From Spirochaetales bacterium (GTDB lineage Bacteria > Spirochaetota > Spirochaetia > JABEVK01): a stretch of DNA of 64,000 nt. The notes under the pieces are model-generated. The model made no database searches and was not told the origin of the DNA. It saw only the letters and a program-made list of their open reading frames with translations. The stretch spans positions 1 to 64,000 of the forward strand of contig CANJXC010000004.1 of assembly GCA_947478845.1 (NCBI GenBank), given 5' to 3'. This document shows, in pieces, positions 17,060 to 26,476 of this stretch (positions are counted from its first letter, which is position 1; every line of letters starts with the position of its first letter). The translations under genes and the position numbers were made by a program.

Positions 17060-18436
17060 ATGAAACCTACCAAAAGCGCCCAACAGCTCGAATCAGAGTT
17101 TCTCGAACGCTACGGAGCCGCAGCCGAGCGAGCCAATTTTTTTGATCCGTCTTTCTTTGAAAAGTTCAACGTCAAGCGCGGCCTGCGCAACACCGACGGC
17201 TCGGGCGTAGTGGTGGGCCTTACCGAGATAGGCGAAGTGCACGGTTACGTCATGGACGAGGGTGAGAAGCACGATGTGCTCGGCCGCTTGCGCTACCGGG
17301 GTTACGACGTCAAGGACTTGGTGGCGGGCTTCCAGAAAGAGAAGCGCTTTGGGTTTGAGGAAACGGCCTTTCTGCTTCTTTTTGGCACCTTGCCCAAGCA
17401 GAACGAGCTCACCGACTTCAGCCAGTTTCTTGGGTCTCTCCGCAAGCTCCCCGACGGATTCGTCGAGGATGTCATTTTAAGGTTCCCAAGCCCCGACATC
17501 ATGAACCAGCTCGCCCGGGCCGTACTGTTCACCTACAGTTTCGACGCCAGCCCTGAAGACTACTCGATCAAGAATATCCTGCGCCAGAGCGTTGAGCTGA
17601 TCAGCCGGTTTCCCAGCTACATCGCCTACAGCTACCAAGCCAAGCGTCACTACTACGACAAGAAGAGCCTTCTGATCCATCATCCCCAGCCCGACCTGAG
17701 CACAGCTGAGAACTTCCTTTACATGGTTCGCCACGACAACCAGTTCACTTCTCTGGAAGCCGAGATTCTCGACCTGGCCCTGGTGTTGCACGCCGAACAC
17801 GGTGGTGGCAATAATTCCACCTTTTCCATTCGCTTGGTCTCTTCGGCGGGGACTGACACCTACAGCGCGATGGGCAGCGCCATCGGCAGCCTCAAAGGCA
17901 TCAAACACGGGGGCGCCAATATCCGCGTCATGCGGATGATCGACGACATCAAGACCAACTGCCCACACTGGGACGATGATCACGCTCTGGCGGCGTATTT
18001 GGGGCGCATCGTTCGCAAAGAAGTCTTTGACAAAACAGGCCTGATTTATGGCATGGGCCATGCGGTGTATACGATGAGCGACCCCCGGGCTGAGCTTCTC
18101 AAGGACAAGGCAAGGCAGCTGGCCGATGAAAAAGGCTTGATGAAGAGCTTCCAACTTTATGAGGCCATCGAACGGCTCACCCCCGAGGTGATGCTGGAGG
18201 CGAAAGGAAGCTCCAAGGCCATCTGTGCCAACGTCGACCTGTACTCCGGGTTTGTGTACGAGATTCTTAACATTCCCCGCGAGCTCTTCACGCCCATCTT
18301 CGCCATGGCCCGTGTGGCCGGTTGGAGCGCGCACCGCATCGAGGAAATCGTCTCCGGGGGCAAAATCATCCGTCCGGCATATAAAAACGTCAGCGAAAAG
18401 TTCGAATACCTCGACGTTGCCGCTCGGGGAGTGTAG
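17060..18436 (+). CDS. citrate (or 2-methylcitrate) synthase
   Basis: Condenses acetyl-CoA with oxaloacetate. 458 residues from ATG 17060, which has AAAGGAG nine bases upstream. Family motifs seen: LAEHGGGNNSTFSIR-type region (first His in LHAEHGG), IKHGGANIRV, the catalytic His in YGMGHAVYTMSDPRA and the catalytic Asp in CANVDLYSGFVYEILNIP followed by FTPIFAMARVAGWSAHRIEE. Longer than the short bacterial forms, so it may belong to the citrate synthase group with an N-terminal extension. Whether it is GltA, PrpC or a Re-type alternative cannot be told; Re-citrate synthase is excluded by the fold. Confidence 0.9.
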   Translation: MKPTKSAQQLESEFLERYGAAAERANFFDPSFFEKFNVKRGLRNTDGSGVVVGLTEIGEVHGYVMDEGEKHDVLGRLRYRGYDVKDLVAGFQKEKRFGFEETAFLLLFGTLPKQNELTDFSQFLGSLRKLPDGFVEDVILRFPSPDIMNQLARAVLFTYSFDASPEDYSIKNILRQSVELISRFPSYIAYSYQAKRHYYDKKSLLIHHPQPDLSTAENFLYMVRHDNQFTSLEAEILDLALVLHAEHGGGNNSTFSIRLVSSAGTDTYSAMGSAIGSLKGIKHGGANIRVMRMIDDIKTNCPHWDDDHALAAYLGRIVRKEVFDKTGLIYGMGHAVYTMSDPRAELLKDKARQLADEKGLMKSFQLYEAIERLTPEVMLEAKGSSKAICANVDLYSGFVYEILNIPRELFTPIFAMARVAGWSAHRIEEIVSGGKIIRPAYKNVSEKFEYLDVAARGV

Positions 18437-18474
18437 GGGGTCATCGCGCCAGTTCCTCAACCCCAGAGCCCCTG

Positions 18475-18678
18475 CTACACCTTGCCGGCTTCGAGGTGAC
18501 CACCCACAAAGTCCCAACAACCAGGAAAAAGTTTGCGCGTCAGCGAGCGACTCTGTGCAAAAATGCGCAAGTCGGAGCCACGGCCTCGCAAGACCAACAG
18601 GCCCACCACCCCCTGCCGCCCCGCAGCCAGTCCTTGTGCATAGAGGAGGTCAATCTCGGTCCAGTTGAAACTGATCAA
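18475..18678 (-). pseudogene. NUDIX hydrolase remnant
   Basis: 67 codons start at TTG 18678, overlapping the tolC stop (TTGA). The peptide reads like the first half of a NUDIX domain (LVLRGRGSDLRIFAQSRSL, then FPGCWDFVGGHLEAG), i.e. up to the GG-HxEAGE start of the NUDIX box, then ends at a TAG just before the catalytic REUxEE half. The 38 bp to the convergent citrate synthase stop are too short to hold the rest, so this is a truncated last gene of the efflux operon. Confidence 0.65.
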
Positions 18679-20060
18679 GACTGGAACTGCACCCCGGTGA
18701 GAAACTCGAGGTCGATGAGCGAGAGTTCAAACTGAAACTTGGCGGCCCAATCGTCGATTTCGGCCACGAGCTCGCCCAACTGCGCCCCTTGGCTGTCTTC
18801 GCGGGTAGCAAGTTCGTTTTTGAACGCCACCTGCGCATTGCGGTTTCTCTCATCGGCCAAGGCCAGCGCGGCTTGCTTGCTGGCTACTCCCGATAAGGCA
18901 TTGGTCACCGTTTCAACGCTCTGTTGCACTTGAACCGTTAGCCCCTGTTTGAGAAGTTCCATGCCTGCCTGGGCCTGCAACACTTTTTCGTAAGCAGACT
19001 TGACCCGGGCGTCAGCTTTGAAGCCATCAAACCAGGTGCCGTTGGTTCCCACGCTGATGGTGATATTGGGGTTCCAGGTGTCTCTCCAGTTCGAGCTGTA
19101 GGGGACGGCCTGACCATTAAACTCGAATTGAATGTTGAGCCCGAAGTCGGGGTGCAGCGGACCCGAAGCCTCCTCGATCTGCTGGGCTCCTTTTGCCAGT
19201 TCTTGTTGACGCTCGAGAATTTTTCGCGCTGACGAAGCGACCCAAGCCTTCTCCTGGAGGGCTTCTAGGTCGAGTTCTGCCACGTTGGTGCGCATGGTGT
19301 CGGTCAAGGTTGCCGGGTCAACCTTAATTCCGGTGAGTAAACCCAGTCCTAGCGATGCCGTCTTGAGCCCCTGTTCCACTTTCTTTCGTTGGCCGGTGAT
19401 GTCCGCGAGGCGCCCAGCCATTTCGAGCACGGCTTCCTTGTTGACGGTTCCCTGTTCGAAGTTCAACTTGCGGTCTTTCATCAGTCCCAGCATGAGCTCT
19501 TCCATTTTCTTGAGCACCCCGAGCGTCTCGCGGGCCATCACCGAGCCAAAATAGGCCTTGCGGACATCTCTGCGGGTTTCCTCGGTGGTTTTTTCGGTGT
19601 TGAGCGAGGCCAAATTGACCTGGACTTCAGCGAGGTGTACGGCTTGTGACAGTTTGCCCCAAGTGAACAAGGGCACGCTGAGGGTCGTCCCTAACTTGAA
19701 GTAGGTGTGAAGCGGGTCGGGTACCAGCACGATGTCGGTACCCGGAACCGGGGTAGGAAACTTCGCATTGGCGTTTGGTGCATTCCCAAGCGACCCGGCC
19801 TTGATGGTGACCCCTTTCTGCGGGTCGGTAAGGTAGCTGGCGCTGCTGTTGAAACTCAAGGTTGGCCACAGCCGGCTAGCGGCCTCCTGCAAACCATCCT
19901 GCGCCACGCGGTACTCCGACTGCCTGAGCTGGAGGGTCTTGTTGTTATCCAAGGTGGCCTTCCAGGCTTGGTCTAGGGTGAGAGTAGGGGATTGCGCCCC
20001 GACTGCGAGGGGCAGGAAGAGCAAGCCTAGTACAAACCCTAACGAACGACAGCCTTTCAT
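18675..20060 (-). CDS. TolC-like outer-membrane efflux protein
   Basis: Outer-membrane factor of a tripartite efflux pump. Start at ATG 20060 gives a signal peptide (MKGCRSLGFVLGLLFLPLAV, cleavage after GAQ). The mature part shows the duplicated TolC pattern: LTLDQAWKATLDNNKTLQLR, SRLWPTLSFNSSASY, long helical hairpins and a second repeat with QLGELVAEIDDWAAKFQFEL. About 461 residues, normal for the family. The gene begins 7 bp after the lipoprotein stop and its own stop overlaps the NUDIX remnant. Confidence 0.9.
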   Translation of the reverse strand: MKGCRSLGFVLGLLFLPLAVGAQSPTLTLDQAWKATLDNNKTLQLRQSEYRVAQDGLQEAASRLWPTLSFNSSASYLTDPQKGVTIKAGSLGNAPNANAKFPTPVPGTDIVLVPDPLHTYFKLGTTLSVPLFTWGKLSQAVHLAEVQVNLASLNTEKTTEETRRDVRKAYFGSVMARETLGVLKKMEELMLGLMKDRKLNFEQGTVNKEAVLEMAGRLADITGQRKKVEQGLKTASLGLGLLTGIKVDPATLTDTMRTNVAELDLEALQEKAWVASSARKILERQQELAKGAQQIEEASGPLHPDFGLNIQFEFNGQAVPYSSNWRDTWNPNITISVGTNGTWFDGFKADARVKSAYEKVLQAQAGMELLKQGLTVQVQQSVETVTNALSGVASKQAALALADERNRNAQVAFKNELATREDSQGAQLGELVAEIDDWAAKFQFELSLIDLEFLTGVQFQS

Positions 20061-20067
20061 TAAAAGG

Positions 20068-21324
20068 CTACCGGTTACTGATGCCATCAAAAAAGTTGTT
20101 CGGACTGCGCCAAGACTGAAGGTTAAAGGAGTAGGTCGACGCCGACCCCGAGGAACCGTCAGCATAGGCAACTTCATTGAACTGATAGTAAGTCGTTGAT
20201 GCTGTTGATGGGTTCTTGAGGTTAGTAAAGGCGACCTTTACTTTGAGTCCGTCCTCACCTGGATCGATGGTCGCATCCTGGTTCGTACTATCAGTACCGT
20301 TGTCGCCGTCATAATTTCTGGGATTGGGGTCTGTCCACTGGACAAATACCGTCCAATTGCCCTGGTTGTTGGTATCGGTTTCTGCCTGATGAGTCACAAA
20401 GGTGCCCGTAGAGTCCGCGGAGTACCACGACACCACAACGTGGATTCCCTGAACACCACTATCGGTGGTCCCGTTGGTAGTAGCTCGGCGTATGAGAATA
20501 CGGCCGGCGAGATTGGTAGAGAAATCGTAATGCACGTTCCGACTGGCTCGCGTAGGCTCTGCGGTTAAATCGCTGGCGCTTCCCGAGGTCAGGGTTGGCG
20601 TCAAGGGGTCACTGGTGGGGCTGTAGTTCGCATCATCCATCTTAATAATCACATCATGGGTGTCAATTTCAGCAGTCTGCTGAGTGTTGTGCCAAGTTAC
20701 GTTGTTGAAGGTAAACGTACCAGCTACGTTGTTCGCTGTTGCCGTTGTAGCCACGTAATCGGGAGTTCCCGCTGTCTGGGCGGCCGGGGTCAGGAATAAC
20801 ACCACTCTCACGTTGTTGACTCCGTTACCACTAGCGTCGATCACTCTCCCTGTGACGCTGGGCGTCGTGAATGTGATGCGCTTCACCTTCAGGTCCACCA
20901 AGTTATTGGTGGTGTCGGAAAGCACCCCGCCCAAAGTGAAGGCTGTCCAAGCGTAGTCAGGGTGCGTCACCACGGCGTAAACCGTTGTGGTGTCGCCTTT
21001 TGACCCGTAGGCACCGCTGGGGTTGTTCCACAAAACCTTTGAGGTGTAGAGCCCTGTGTTGTTGTTGGCATTCGAGGTTGAGGTAACCTGGACATAGCCC
21101 GAAGGAACCGTGCTGGGATTTGCGTTTAGCGCAGAGGCTGGATCCTTGGTGTAAATGTAAACAATCGCGTTCGCCACACCAGCCCCCCCCGTCTTGGAGT
21201 CCATGACATAGCCCTGAAGGTTGGCCGAGTAGTAGTAGGCTCCAATCTGGCTGAAGTCACAAGAATGCAGTCCCAAAAGGCCTACCAGGCCAAGGGCTGC
21301 GCAAAAAATCCGGGGAAGTTTCAT
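20068..21324 (-). CDS. surface lipoprotein inserted in the efflux operon
   Basis: 418 residues. The start gives a lipoprotein signal peptide with lipobox GLHSC (MKLPRIFCAALGLVGLLGLH then SC). The mature protein is Thr/Asn/Ser-rich and beta-stranded, with two or three repeats of the carboxypeptidase-regulatory-like or prealbumin-like type (LQGYVMDSKTGGAGVANAIV; VTGRVIDASGNGVNNVRVVL; LAGRILIRRATTNGTTDSGV). It overlaps the RND gene by ATGA and precedes tolC by 7 bp, so it is made with the pump. Lipoproteins of this type are not part of the standard tripartite pump; its job is unknown. Confidence 0.75.
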   Translation of the reverse strand: MKLPRIFCAALGLVGLLGLHSCDFSQIGAYYYSANLQGYVMDSKTGGAGVANAIVYIYTKDPASALNANPSTVPSGYVQVTSTSNANNNTGLYTSKVLWNNPSGAYGSKGDTTTVYAVVTHPDYAWTAFTLGGVLSDTTNNLVDLKVKRITFTTPSVTGRVIDASGNGVNNVRVVLFLTPAAQTAGTPDYVATTATANNVAGTFTFNNVTWHNTQQTAEIDTHDVIIKMDDANYSPTSDPLTPTLTSGSASDLTAEPTRASRNVHYDFSTNLAGRILIRRATTNGTTDSGVQGIHVVVSWYSADSTGTFVTHQAETDTNNQGNWTVFVQWTDPNPRNYDGDNGTDSTNQDATIDPGEDGLKVKVAFTNLKNPSTASTTYYQFNEVAYADGSSGSASTYSFNLQSWRSPNNFFDGISNR

Positions 21325-24300
21325 GATTTTGTCTCCAGAGCGGGAAGAAGGTCAGCGGGAAGGATTTCTGGCTCCTTCTTCGCTTTTCGTTTTTCGAACA
21401 TCCACAAGATCGTGGGGATCAGGATCAACGTGATGGCGGTAGAGGTGAGAAGCCCGCCGATGATGGCCCGCGCCATGGGGGCACGCAGCTCTGCTCCGGT
21501 ACCGTAGGCCAGAGCCATGGGGATCATGCCCAAAACAGTGGCGCCCGTGGTCATCAAGATGGGCTTCAGGCGGGTCTTACCCCCGTGAATAATAGCTTGG
21601 CGCAGGGGCACGCCCTGTTTTTGCAGATGGCCGATGTAGTCGATGAGCACGATGGCGTTCTTGACGACGATACCTGCGAGCATGATGGCACCGGTGAAGC
21701 TGAGAATGTTGAAGGTGGTGTTGGTGAACAGCAAGGCGAGCACCAGCCCGATCACGGCGAACGGAATGGAAAACATGATGATCAGCGGGTTGCGCAGGTT
21801 TTCGAACTGGGCGGCCATAATCATATACACCAGCGCGAGGGCGGCCATGAGCGCCAGTCCCAGACTGGCGAAACTGGAGGACAACTCACCCCCGGTGCCG
21901 GTGAACGCTCGGGTGACACCAATGGGCGGCGCTCCGCCGTCTTCGACCCGCTTTTGCACCTCGGCGCTGACCGTAGCCAAGGGTACGGTACCCGAAAGCG
22001 AGCCGGCTACTTCGATGGTACGGGTGCGATTCTTCCGGCTAATCGATACAGGCCCCAGCGCCTCTTCGATGCTCGCCACGCTTTCCAGGGAAATCTTCTT
22101 ACCCTTGCTAGTGACGAAGAACAGTTGGCGGATCTGATCCACGGTGGTTCGGTCCTCATCGGCCAACATGAGGGTCACATCGTAGTCCTGGTCCTTGTTG
22201 CGGTAGGTCGACACCTTGCTGCCCGAATAGGCGGTGCGCACGCTGGCGGCAACTTCCAACGGACTAAGCCCGAGACTTACCGCCTCCTCGCGCTTAATGC
22301 GAATCTGAACTTCCGGTTTGCCCACCTGATGACTGATCTTGAAACTCCGGGTACCGGGGGTTTTTTCAGCAATCGCTTTGATTTTCTGGGCGTAGGAGAA
22401 CATCGCTTCGATGTCGTCACCGGCCAGTCGGATGACAATGGGGCTCGAGACCCCGGTGGCCTGAGTGGCCAGGCTAGCCATTCCCTGCAGTACAATACCG
22501 AAACGCAAATCAAGCACAGTTTGCCGAATTTTACGATCTAAGCGGTTGGTGATGGCCCAGATATTTTCTTTGCGCTCATCCTTGGGAACTAAGATGACCG
22601 AAAGAGCCCCTAGGTGGCTCCCGCCGTCTCCGACGGTGCTGGATATGCTCTTGAGTTCTGCGCCCACTTCTTCACGGATGAGCTTTTCGAGGTCGTTAGC
22701 CAGGCCGCGCGTCGTGTTGTAGGTGGTTCCCATTCGGGTTTCAAAATTGACAATGAAAAAAGCGTCGTCGGTTTCGGGCAGGAACTCGATGCCCAAAAGC
22801 ACCACGAGGGCGAACGAGCCCAGCAGGAGGCCAACTGCTCCCGCGATGACCCATTTGACGTGGTCGAGGGCCCACGCACTGAGCCGGGCATAGCCACCGT
22901 CCATCCACTGCAAAGCATTTTGGATTTGCTTGGCCACAAAATCGAGGGGCTTCCAGCCGGTCACCACTTCCAAGTCTGCCAACGAAATGTCATCCAGTTG
23001 TCCGGGTTCGATGTTCTGTTTGCCTAAGGGCACCACTTTGAGCACCCGGCTGGCCAAAACTGGTACCAGCGTCATCGCTGAAAGCAAGGAAACCGCCATG
23101 GAGATGATCAGGGTGAGCGCCAAATCGCGGAACAGAATACCGGCCATGCCGTCCACAAACAGAAGAGGAACAAACACCGCCAGCGTGGTGAGCGTCGAGG
23201 CAATGACGGCACTGGCCACCTCTTCGGTACCCTGCACGGCGGCTTCCAAGGGTGGGAGGCCTACCAAAAGCTTGCGGTAAATACTTTCAATGACAACAAT
23301 TGCGTCATCAACTATCATCCCGATGGCCAAGGTGAGTCCCATGAGGCTGGTGAGGTTCATCGTCATGTGGTTAAAAGCCATAAACACGAAGGTCGACACC
23401 ACCGAAATGGGAATGGTCAGCGTGACGATGAGCGTCGAGCGCAGGTTTCGCAGAAAGAACAAAATGATCAGGATGGCCAGCCAAGCCCCTTCCCAAGCGG
23501 CGCTCGCCACGCCGTCAATGGCCGCCCGAACCTGCGCGGCCTGATCCTCGATAATCTCAAACCTGACCGAGGGAGGCAGGAGCGCTTTCGCCTTTTCCAT
23601 GCGCCGCAGAACTTCTTCGTTCACCTTCACCGTGTTGTAGCCCGACTGTTTCTGCACGTTGAGCCGTATAGCGCTCTTTCCGCCGGACTGCACAAACTCA
23701 TCAGCGGGAAGGCGCTCGAGTTGGATGTCAGCCACGTCGCTCAAGAAAATCGGGTTGTCGCCCTTGGCTCCGATGATGACCCGACCCACCTCTTCCACCG
23801 ATTGAAACTCACCGATGGTCCTGAGGCTGATATTGGAAGCGTCGGCTCGGATCGTCCCTCCGGGAAGGGACACATTCTCCCCTTTGAAGGCTTGCAAAAG
23901 CCCCATCAGAGGGATACCCACGCTCGAGAGTTCGCCGAGATGAACTTTCACCGTCAGGGCCGACTTCTCGCCACCGAACAGCGTCACCTGAGCCACGCCC
24001 GGGACGCGCTCGAGCTCGGGAACAAGTTTGTCCTCTAGTTGACGACGCAAGTCGAGCCCCTCGGTGCCGGTCGCGATGTTCATACGCAGGCTGGGAAGCA
24101 AGGACGCTGAAAAAATCAAGATGCGTGAACGTTGTGTGCCATCGGGAAACTGGCTTTCCACGGTTGTGACGGCTTCCCGAACGTCGGCCGAGGCTTTGTT
24201 CATGTCTTGGCCATTGGCGAAGCGAATCGTCACCTGGCTGACGCTTTCAAAACAATTTGCCTCGATCGTCTCGACCCCATTGATTTTTGCTACGGCCGAT

Positions 24301-24533
24301 TCCACTGGCTTGGTGATGTTGCTTTCGATGTCGTAAGGGCCCACCCCGGGACTGACGGTGAACACGGCAATCGTCGGCAGGCCGATGTTGGGGAACATCT
24401 CCTGCCCAATCTGCGGCAAGGAGGCCAAACCGAAGGTGAACAGACCGAGGAAGATCATGAGCACGGTAACGGGCCGGTTGACCGAGAACCGAGCTATACT
24501 CATTTTGGGCCTTAGAGGTTGATTCGGGCTCAT
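21321..24533 (-). CDS. RND-family efflux transporter (HAE1/AcrB type)
   Basis: Inner-membrane proton-driven pump, 1070 residues, full length. The N-terminal helix (FSVNRPVTVLMIFLGLFTFG), the periplasmic porter halves, and the central membrane block with GMIVDDAIVVIESIYR (the Asp pair used in proton transfer) and the second repeat (GIVVKNAIVLIDYIGHLQ, then GAELRAPMARAIIGGL) are present. AcrB-like order is intact. Overlaps both neighbours by ATGA. Substrate cannot be read from sequence. Confidence 0.94.
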   Translation of the reverse strand: MSPNQPLRPKMSIARFSVNRPVTVLMIFLGLFTFGLASLPQIGQEMFPNIGLPTIAVFTVSPGVGPYDIESNITKPVESAVAKINGVETIEANCFESVSQVTIRFANGQDMNKASADVREAVTTVESQFPDGTQRSRILIFSASLLPSLRMNIATGTEGLDLRRQLEDKLVPELERVPGVAQVTLFGGEKSALTVKVHLGELSSVGIPLMGLLQAFKGENVSLPGGTIRADASNISLRTIGEFQSVEEVGRVIIGAKGDNPIFLSDVADIQLERLPADEFVQSGGKSAIRLNVQKQSGYNTVKVNEEVLRRMEKAKALLPPSVRFEIIEDQAAQVRAAIDGVASAAWEGAWLAILIILFFLRNLRSTLIVTLTIPISVVSTFVFMAFNHMTMNLTSLMGLTLAIGMIVDDAIVVIESIYRKLLVGLPPLEAAVQGTEEVASAVIASTLTTLAVFVPLLFVDGMAGILFRDLALTLIISMAVSLLSAMTLVPVLASRVLKVVPLGKQNIEPGQLDDISLADLEVVTGWKPLDFVAKQIQNALQWMDGGYARLSAWALDHVKWVIAGAVGLLLGSFALVVLLGIEFLPETDDAFFIVNFETRMGTTYNTTRGLANDLEKLIREEVGAELKSISSTVGDGGSHLGALSVILVPKDERKENIWAITNRLDRKIRQTVLDLRFGIVLQGMASLATQATGVSSPIVIRLAGDDIEAMFSYAQKIKAIAEKTPGTRSFKISHQVGKPEVQIRIKREEAVSLGLSPLEVAASVRTAYSGSKVSTYRNKDQDYDVTLMLADEDRTTVDQIRQLFFVTSKGKKISLESVASIEEALGPVSISRKNRTRTIEVAGSLSGTVPLATVSAEVQKRVEDGGAPPIGVTRAFTGTGGELSSSFASLGLALMAALALVYMIMAAQFENLRNPLIIMFSIPFAVIGLVLALLFTNTTFNILSFTGAIMLAGIVVKNAIVLIDYIGHLQKQGVPLRQAIIHGGKTRLKPILMTTGATVLGMIPMALAYGTGAELRAPMARAIIGGLLTSTAITLILIPTILWMFEKRKAKKEPEILPADLLPALETKS

Positions 24534-25852
24534 TTGGCACCGTCTAGGTTCACAACAGCGACCTTTTGCCCATCTTCCAAGAAGGTGTTGCCCTCGAGCA
24601 CAATCTGCGGGTTGTTTTCCAGGCCACTGACGATCTGCACCATGTTGGCTCCCTTGCCTGCGGTCTTCACTTCCACCATTTTCACCACGCGGATACCGGG
24701 TACTTTCGGGTCTGCTGGTGGCTGTGCAATAAACAGCACTGTCTTTCCATCGCGGTTGAGGAGGGTCTTTTCAGGAACTTGCACCACGTCCTCTTTGGTC
24801 TGGCGCACGAGTTCTACTTCGGCGAACATGCCGGGTTTAAGCAGATGGTTGGGGTTGTCGACGGCCATCTCGACGTCAAAACTTCGTGAAGAGCCGTCGA
24901 TGATGCTGGAAACTTCGGTGATTCGTCCACGGAACGGAGGGTGGTCTTTCCATGCTATCGGCGTCACGTTCACCGTAAACCCGCTCGGGTCGGTATAAAA
25001 CGCTCCGTAATACGGTTCAGGCACCATCACCGAGGCGAAAATATCCGAGTCGCTGACAATAGTGAGAAACGGCATTCCCGGGGCGATGGTATTGCCCCGT
25101 TCTACGTGGATAACGGCCACCCGGCCGCTAATCGGAGCCCTGAGCTGGGCATAATATTGTTGCAATTGGGCCAACTCGAGCTGTTTTCCCTGAGCGTTGG
25201 CTTGGGCTTGGGCCATCTGGATGTCCTCAGCCCGAGCGCCTTCGGCCATAAGACTCACCTGACGGCGGGCGTTTTCAATGGAAGTCTCGGCGGCTTTAAC
25301 CTTGTTTTGAGCGTCCTCGTACTTGCTCTTGGGCAGGGTTCCTGACTCGTAGAGGTTTTTGGTGCGGTCGAGATTCGTCTTGGCGCTGGCCAAGTCTTCT
25401 TCCGCCTGCGACAACGAGGCCTTCGCGCTCGAAAGTTCTTCCGGCCGAACCGCGGAGTTCACCTTCTGCAATTGCGCTTTGGAGGCCTGATAAGCGGCCG
25501 CAGCTTGCTCGGCCTGAAGCCTCACCACGTCGTCTTCGATGCGGCCCAAAAGTTGGCCCTCTACCACCTTGTCGCCCTCTTTGACGAGAATAGAGAGAAT
25601 CTTACCCCCTATCCGTGCCACCAGAGTTGTTGTATCAGCTGGCTTGAGATGACCGCTGAAGGTCAGGTGCTGGGTTAGCGGGGCTAGCGTTGCCGGGCCG
25701 AGCACCACGGGCGGGTACACCTCGCCGGTCAATTCACCGTGGGATTCGTTAAACAAGCGCGGGACCACGAGGATCGCTACAACTCCGATTATAAGGCAGA
25801 AAACAACCCAGAAACGTTTAGACTTCAGGATGAGCCTGAGGGAAAACTTCAT
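24530..25852 (-). CDS. RND periplasmic adaptor (membrane fusion protein)
   Basis: 440 residues linking the pump to TolC. One N-terminal membrane segment (FWVVFCLIIGVVAILVVP), lipoyl-like half-motif GHLKPADTTTLVARIGGKI, a coiled-coil hairpin (roughly residues 120-215, VNSAVRPEELSSAKASLSQA and following), the second lipoyl half with APISGRVAVIHVERGNTIAP, and beta-barrel/membrane-proximal domains. Overlaps tetR and the pump gene by ATGA. Confidence 0.92.
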   Translation of the reverse strand: MKFSLRLILKSKRFWVVFCLIIGVVAILVVPRLFNESHGELTGEVYPPVVLGPATLAPLTQHLTFSGHLKPADTTTLVARIGGKILSILVKEGDKVVEGQLLGRIEDDVVRLQAEQAAAAYQASKAQLQKVNSAVRPEELSSAKASLSQAEEDLASAKTNLDRTKNLYESGTLPKSKYEDAQNKVKAAETSIENARRQVSLMAEGARAEDIQMAQAQANAQGKQLELAQLQQYYAQLRAPISGRVAVIHVERGNTIAPGMPFLTIVSDSDIFASVMVPEPYYGAFYTDPSGFTVNVTPIAWKDHPPFRGRITEVSSIIDGSSRSFDVEMAVDNPNHLLKPGMFAEVELVRQTKEDVVQVPEKTLLNRDGKTVLFIAQPPADPKVPGIRVVKMVEVKTAGKGANMVQIVSGLENNPQIVLEGNTFLEDGQKVAVVNLDGAK

Positions 25853-26388
25853 GCAGACTCCAGATACGCCATCAAGCTAGTCTTCAGACGCCCAATTTCT
25901 GCGCCCAGGGCCTCGGGTGGCACCGAGGCGAAAATAAACAGCACTCCAGCGATCCAGATGCGCATCGATTCAAACTCGGTGCCGCGCAGGCCACCAAAAT
26001 TCTTAGAAATCACTAGGGCCAAGGCGTCGAGGCGCTGATGCATCAAGTCAAGCCGATTAGCCGCCGAAATCATGCCGCGCACCAGCGGATGCAACTGCGT
26101 CAGAGTTTCCATGCCGTATTGGATCAATCGGGCTGAGAGTTCACGAGGGTCTCGGCCCTCGCCGAAGATAGCTTCCACGCCCTCGAAAAAGCCATCCCAG
26201 ACCTGGTCTACAGCGCCGACAAACAAGGCTTCCTTATCGGTAAAATACGTGTAGAGCGTTCCCGGGGCCACCCCAGCGCGGTCAGCGATGTCTTTCATGG
26301 TTGCGCCTTCGAGCCCCAGAGTGCCGAAGACCTCGATGGCCGACTTCAAAATACGATACTGTTTGTCTTCGTCGGGTTGTCGCGACAC
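25849..26388 (-). CDS. TetR-family repressor of the efflux operon
   Basis: Start chosen at GTG 26388 (VSRQPDEDKQYRIL) with AAAGGAAC upstream. The DNA-binding domain is typical: ILKSAIEVFGTLGLEGATMK then IADRAGVAPGTLYTYFTDKE. The C-terminal two-thirds is the helical ligand-binding domain. It is the first gene of its own operon and its stop overlaps the adaptor start, so it probably represses all genes downstream, including itself, through the palindrome at 26402-26420. Confidence 0.88.
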   Translation of the reverse strand: MSRQPDEDKQYRILKSAIEVFGTLGLEGATMKDIADRAGVAPGTLYTYFTDKEALFVGAVDQVWDGFFEGVEAIFGEGRDPRELSARLIQYGMETLTQLHPLVRGMISAANRLDLMHQRLDALALVISKNFGGLRGTEFESMRIWIAGVLFIFASVPPEALGAEIGRLKTSLMAYLESA

Positions 26389-26401
26389 GGCAGTTCCTTT
26401 C

Positions 26402-26420
26402 TTGAATGAACGTTCAATCA
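26402..26420. promoter_or_regulatory. TetR-type palindromic operator
   Basis: TTGAATGAACGTTCAATCA contains a perfect palindrome TGAACGTTCA with imperfect extension on both sides. It lies 14 bp before the tetR start, the expected place for an autoregulatory operator. Related TGAATGAAC-containing palindromes are common for TetR regulators of efflux genes. Confidence 0.75.
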
Positions 26421-26476
26421 GTAAAGTAATCAAACTGGTATCCGGTGGTCAAGGGCGGTCGAGGCAGGAAATGTTC

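Noticed and set aside
17477-18520. Long open frame antisense to citrate synthase
   Set aside because: It mirrors a well-supported gene in a high-GC region and its peptide shows no family features.
21585-22541. 318-codon open frame antisense to the RND pump
   Set aside because: Lies entirely inside the pump gene; composition follows from the opposite strand's codon pattern.
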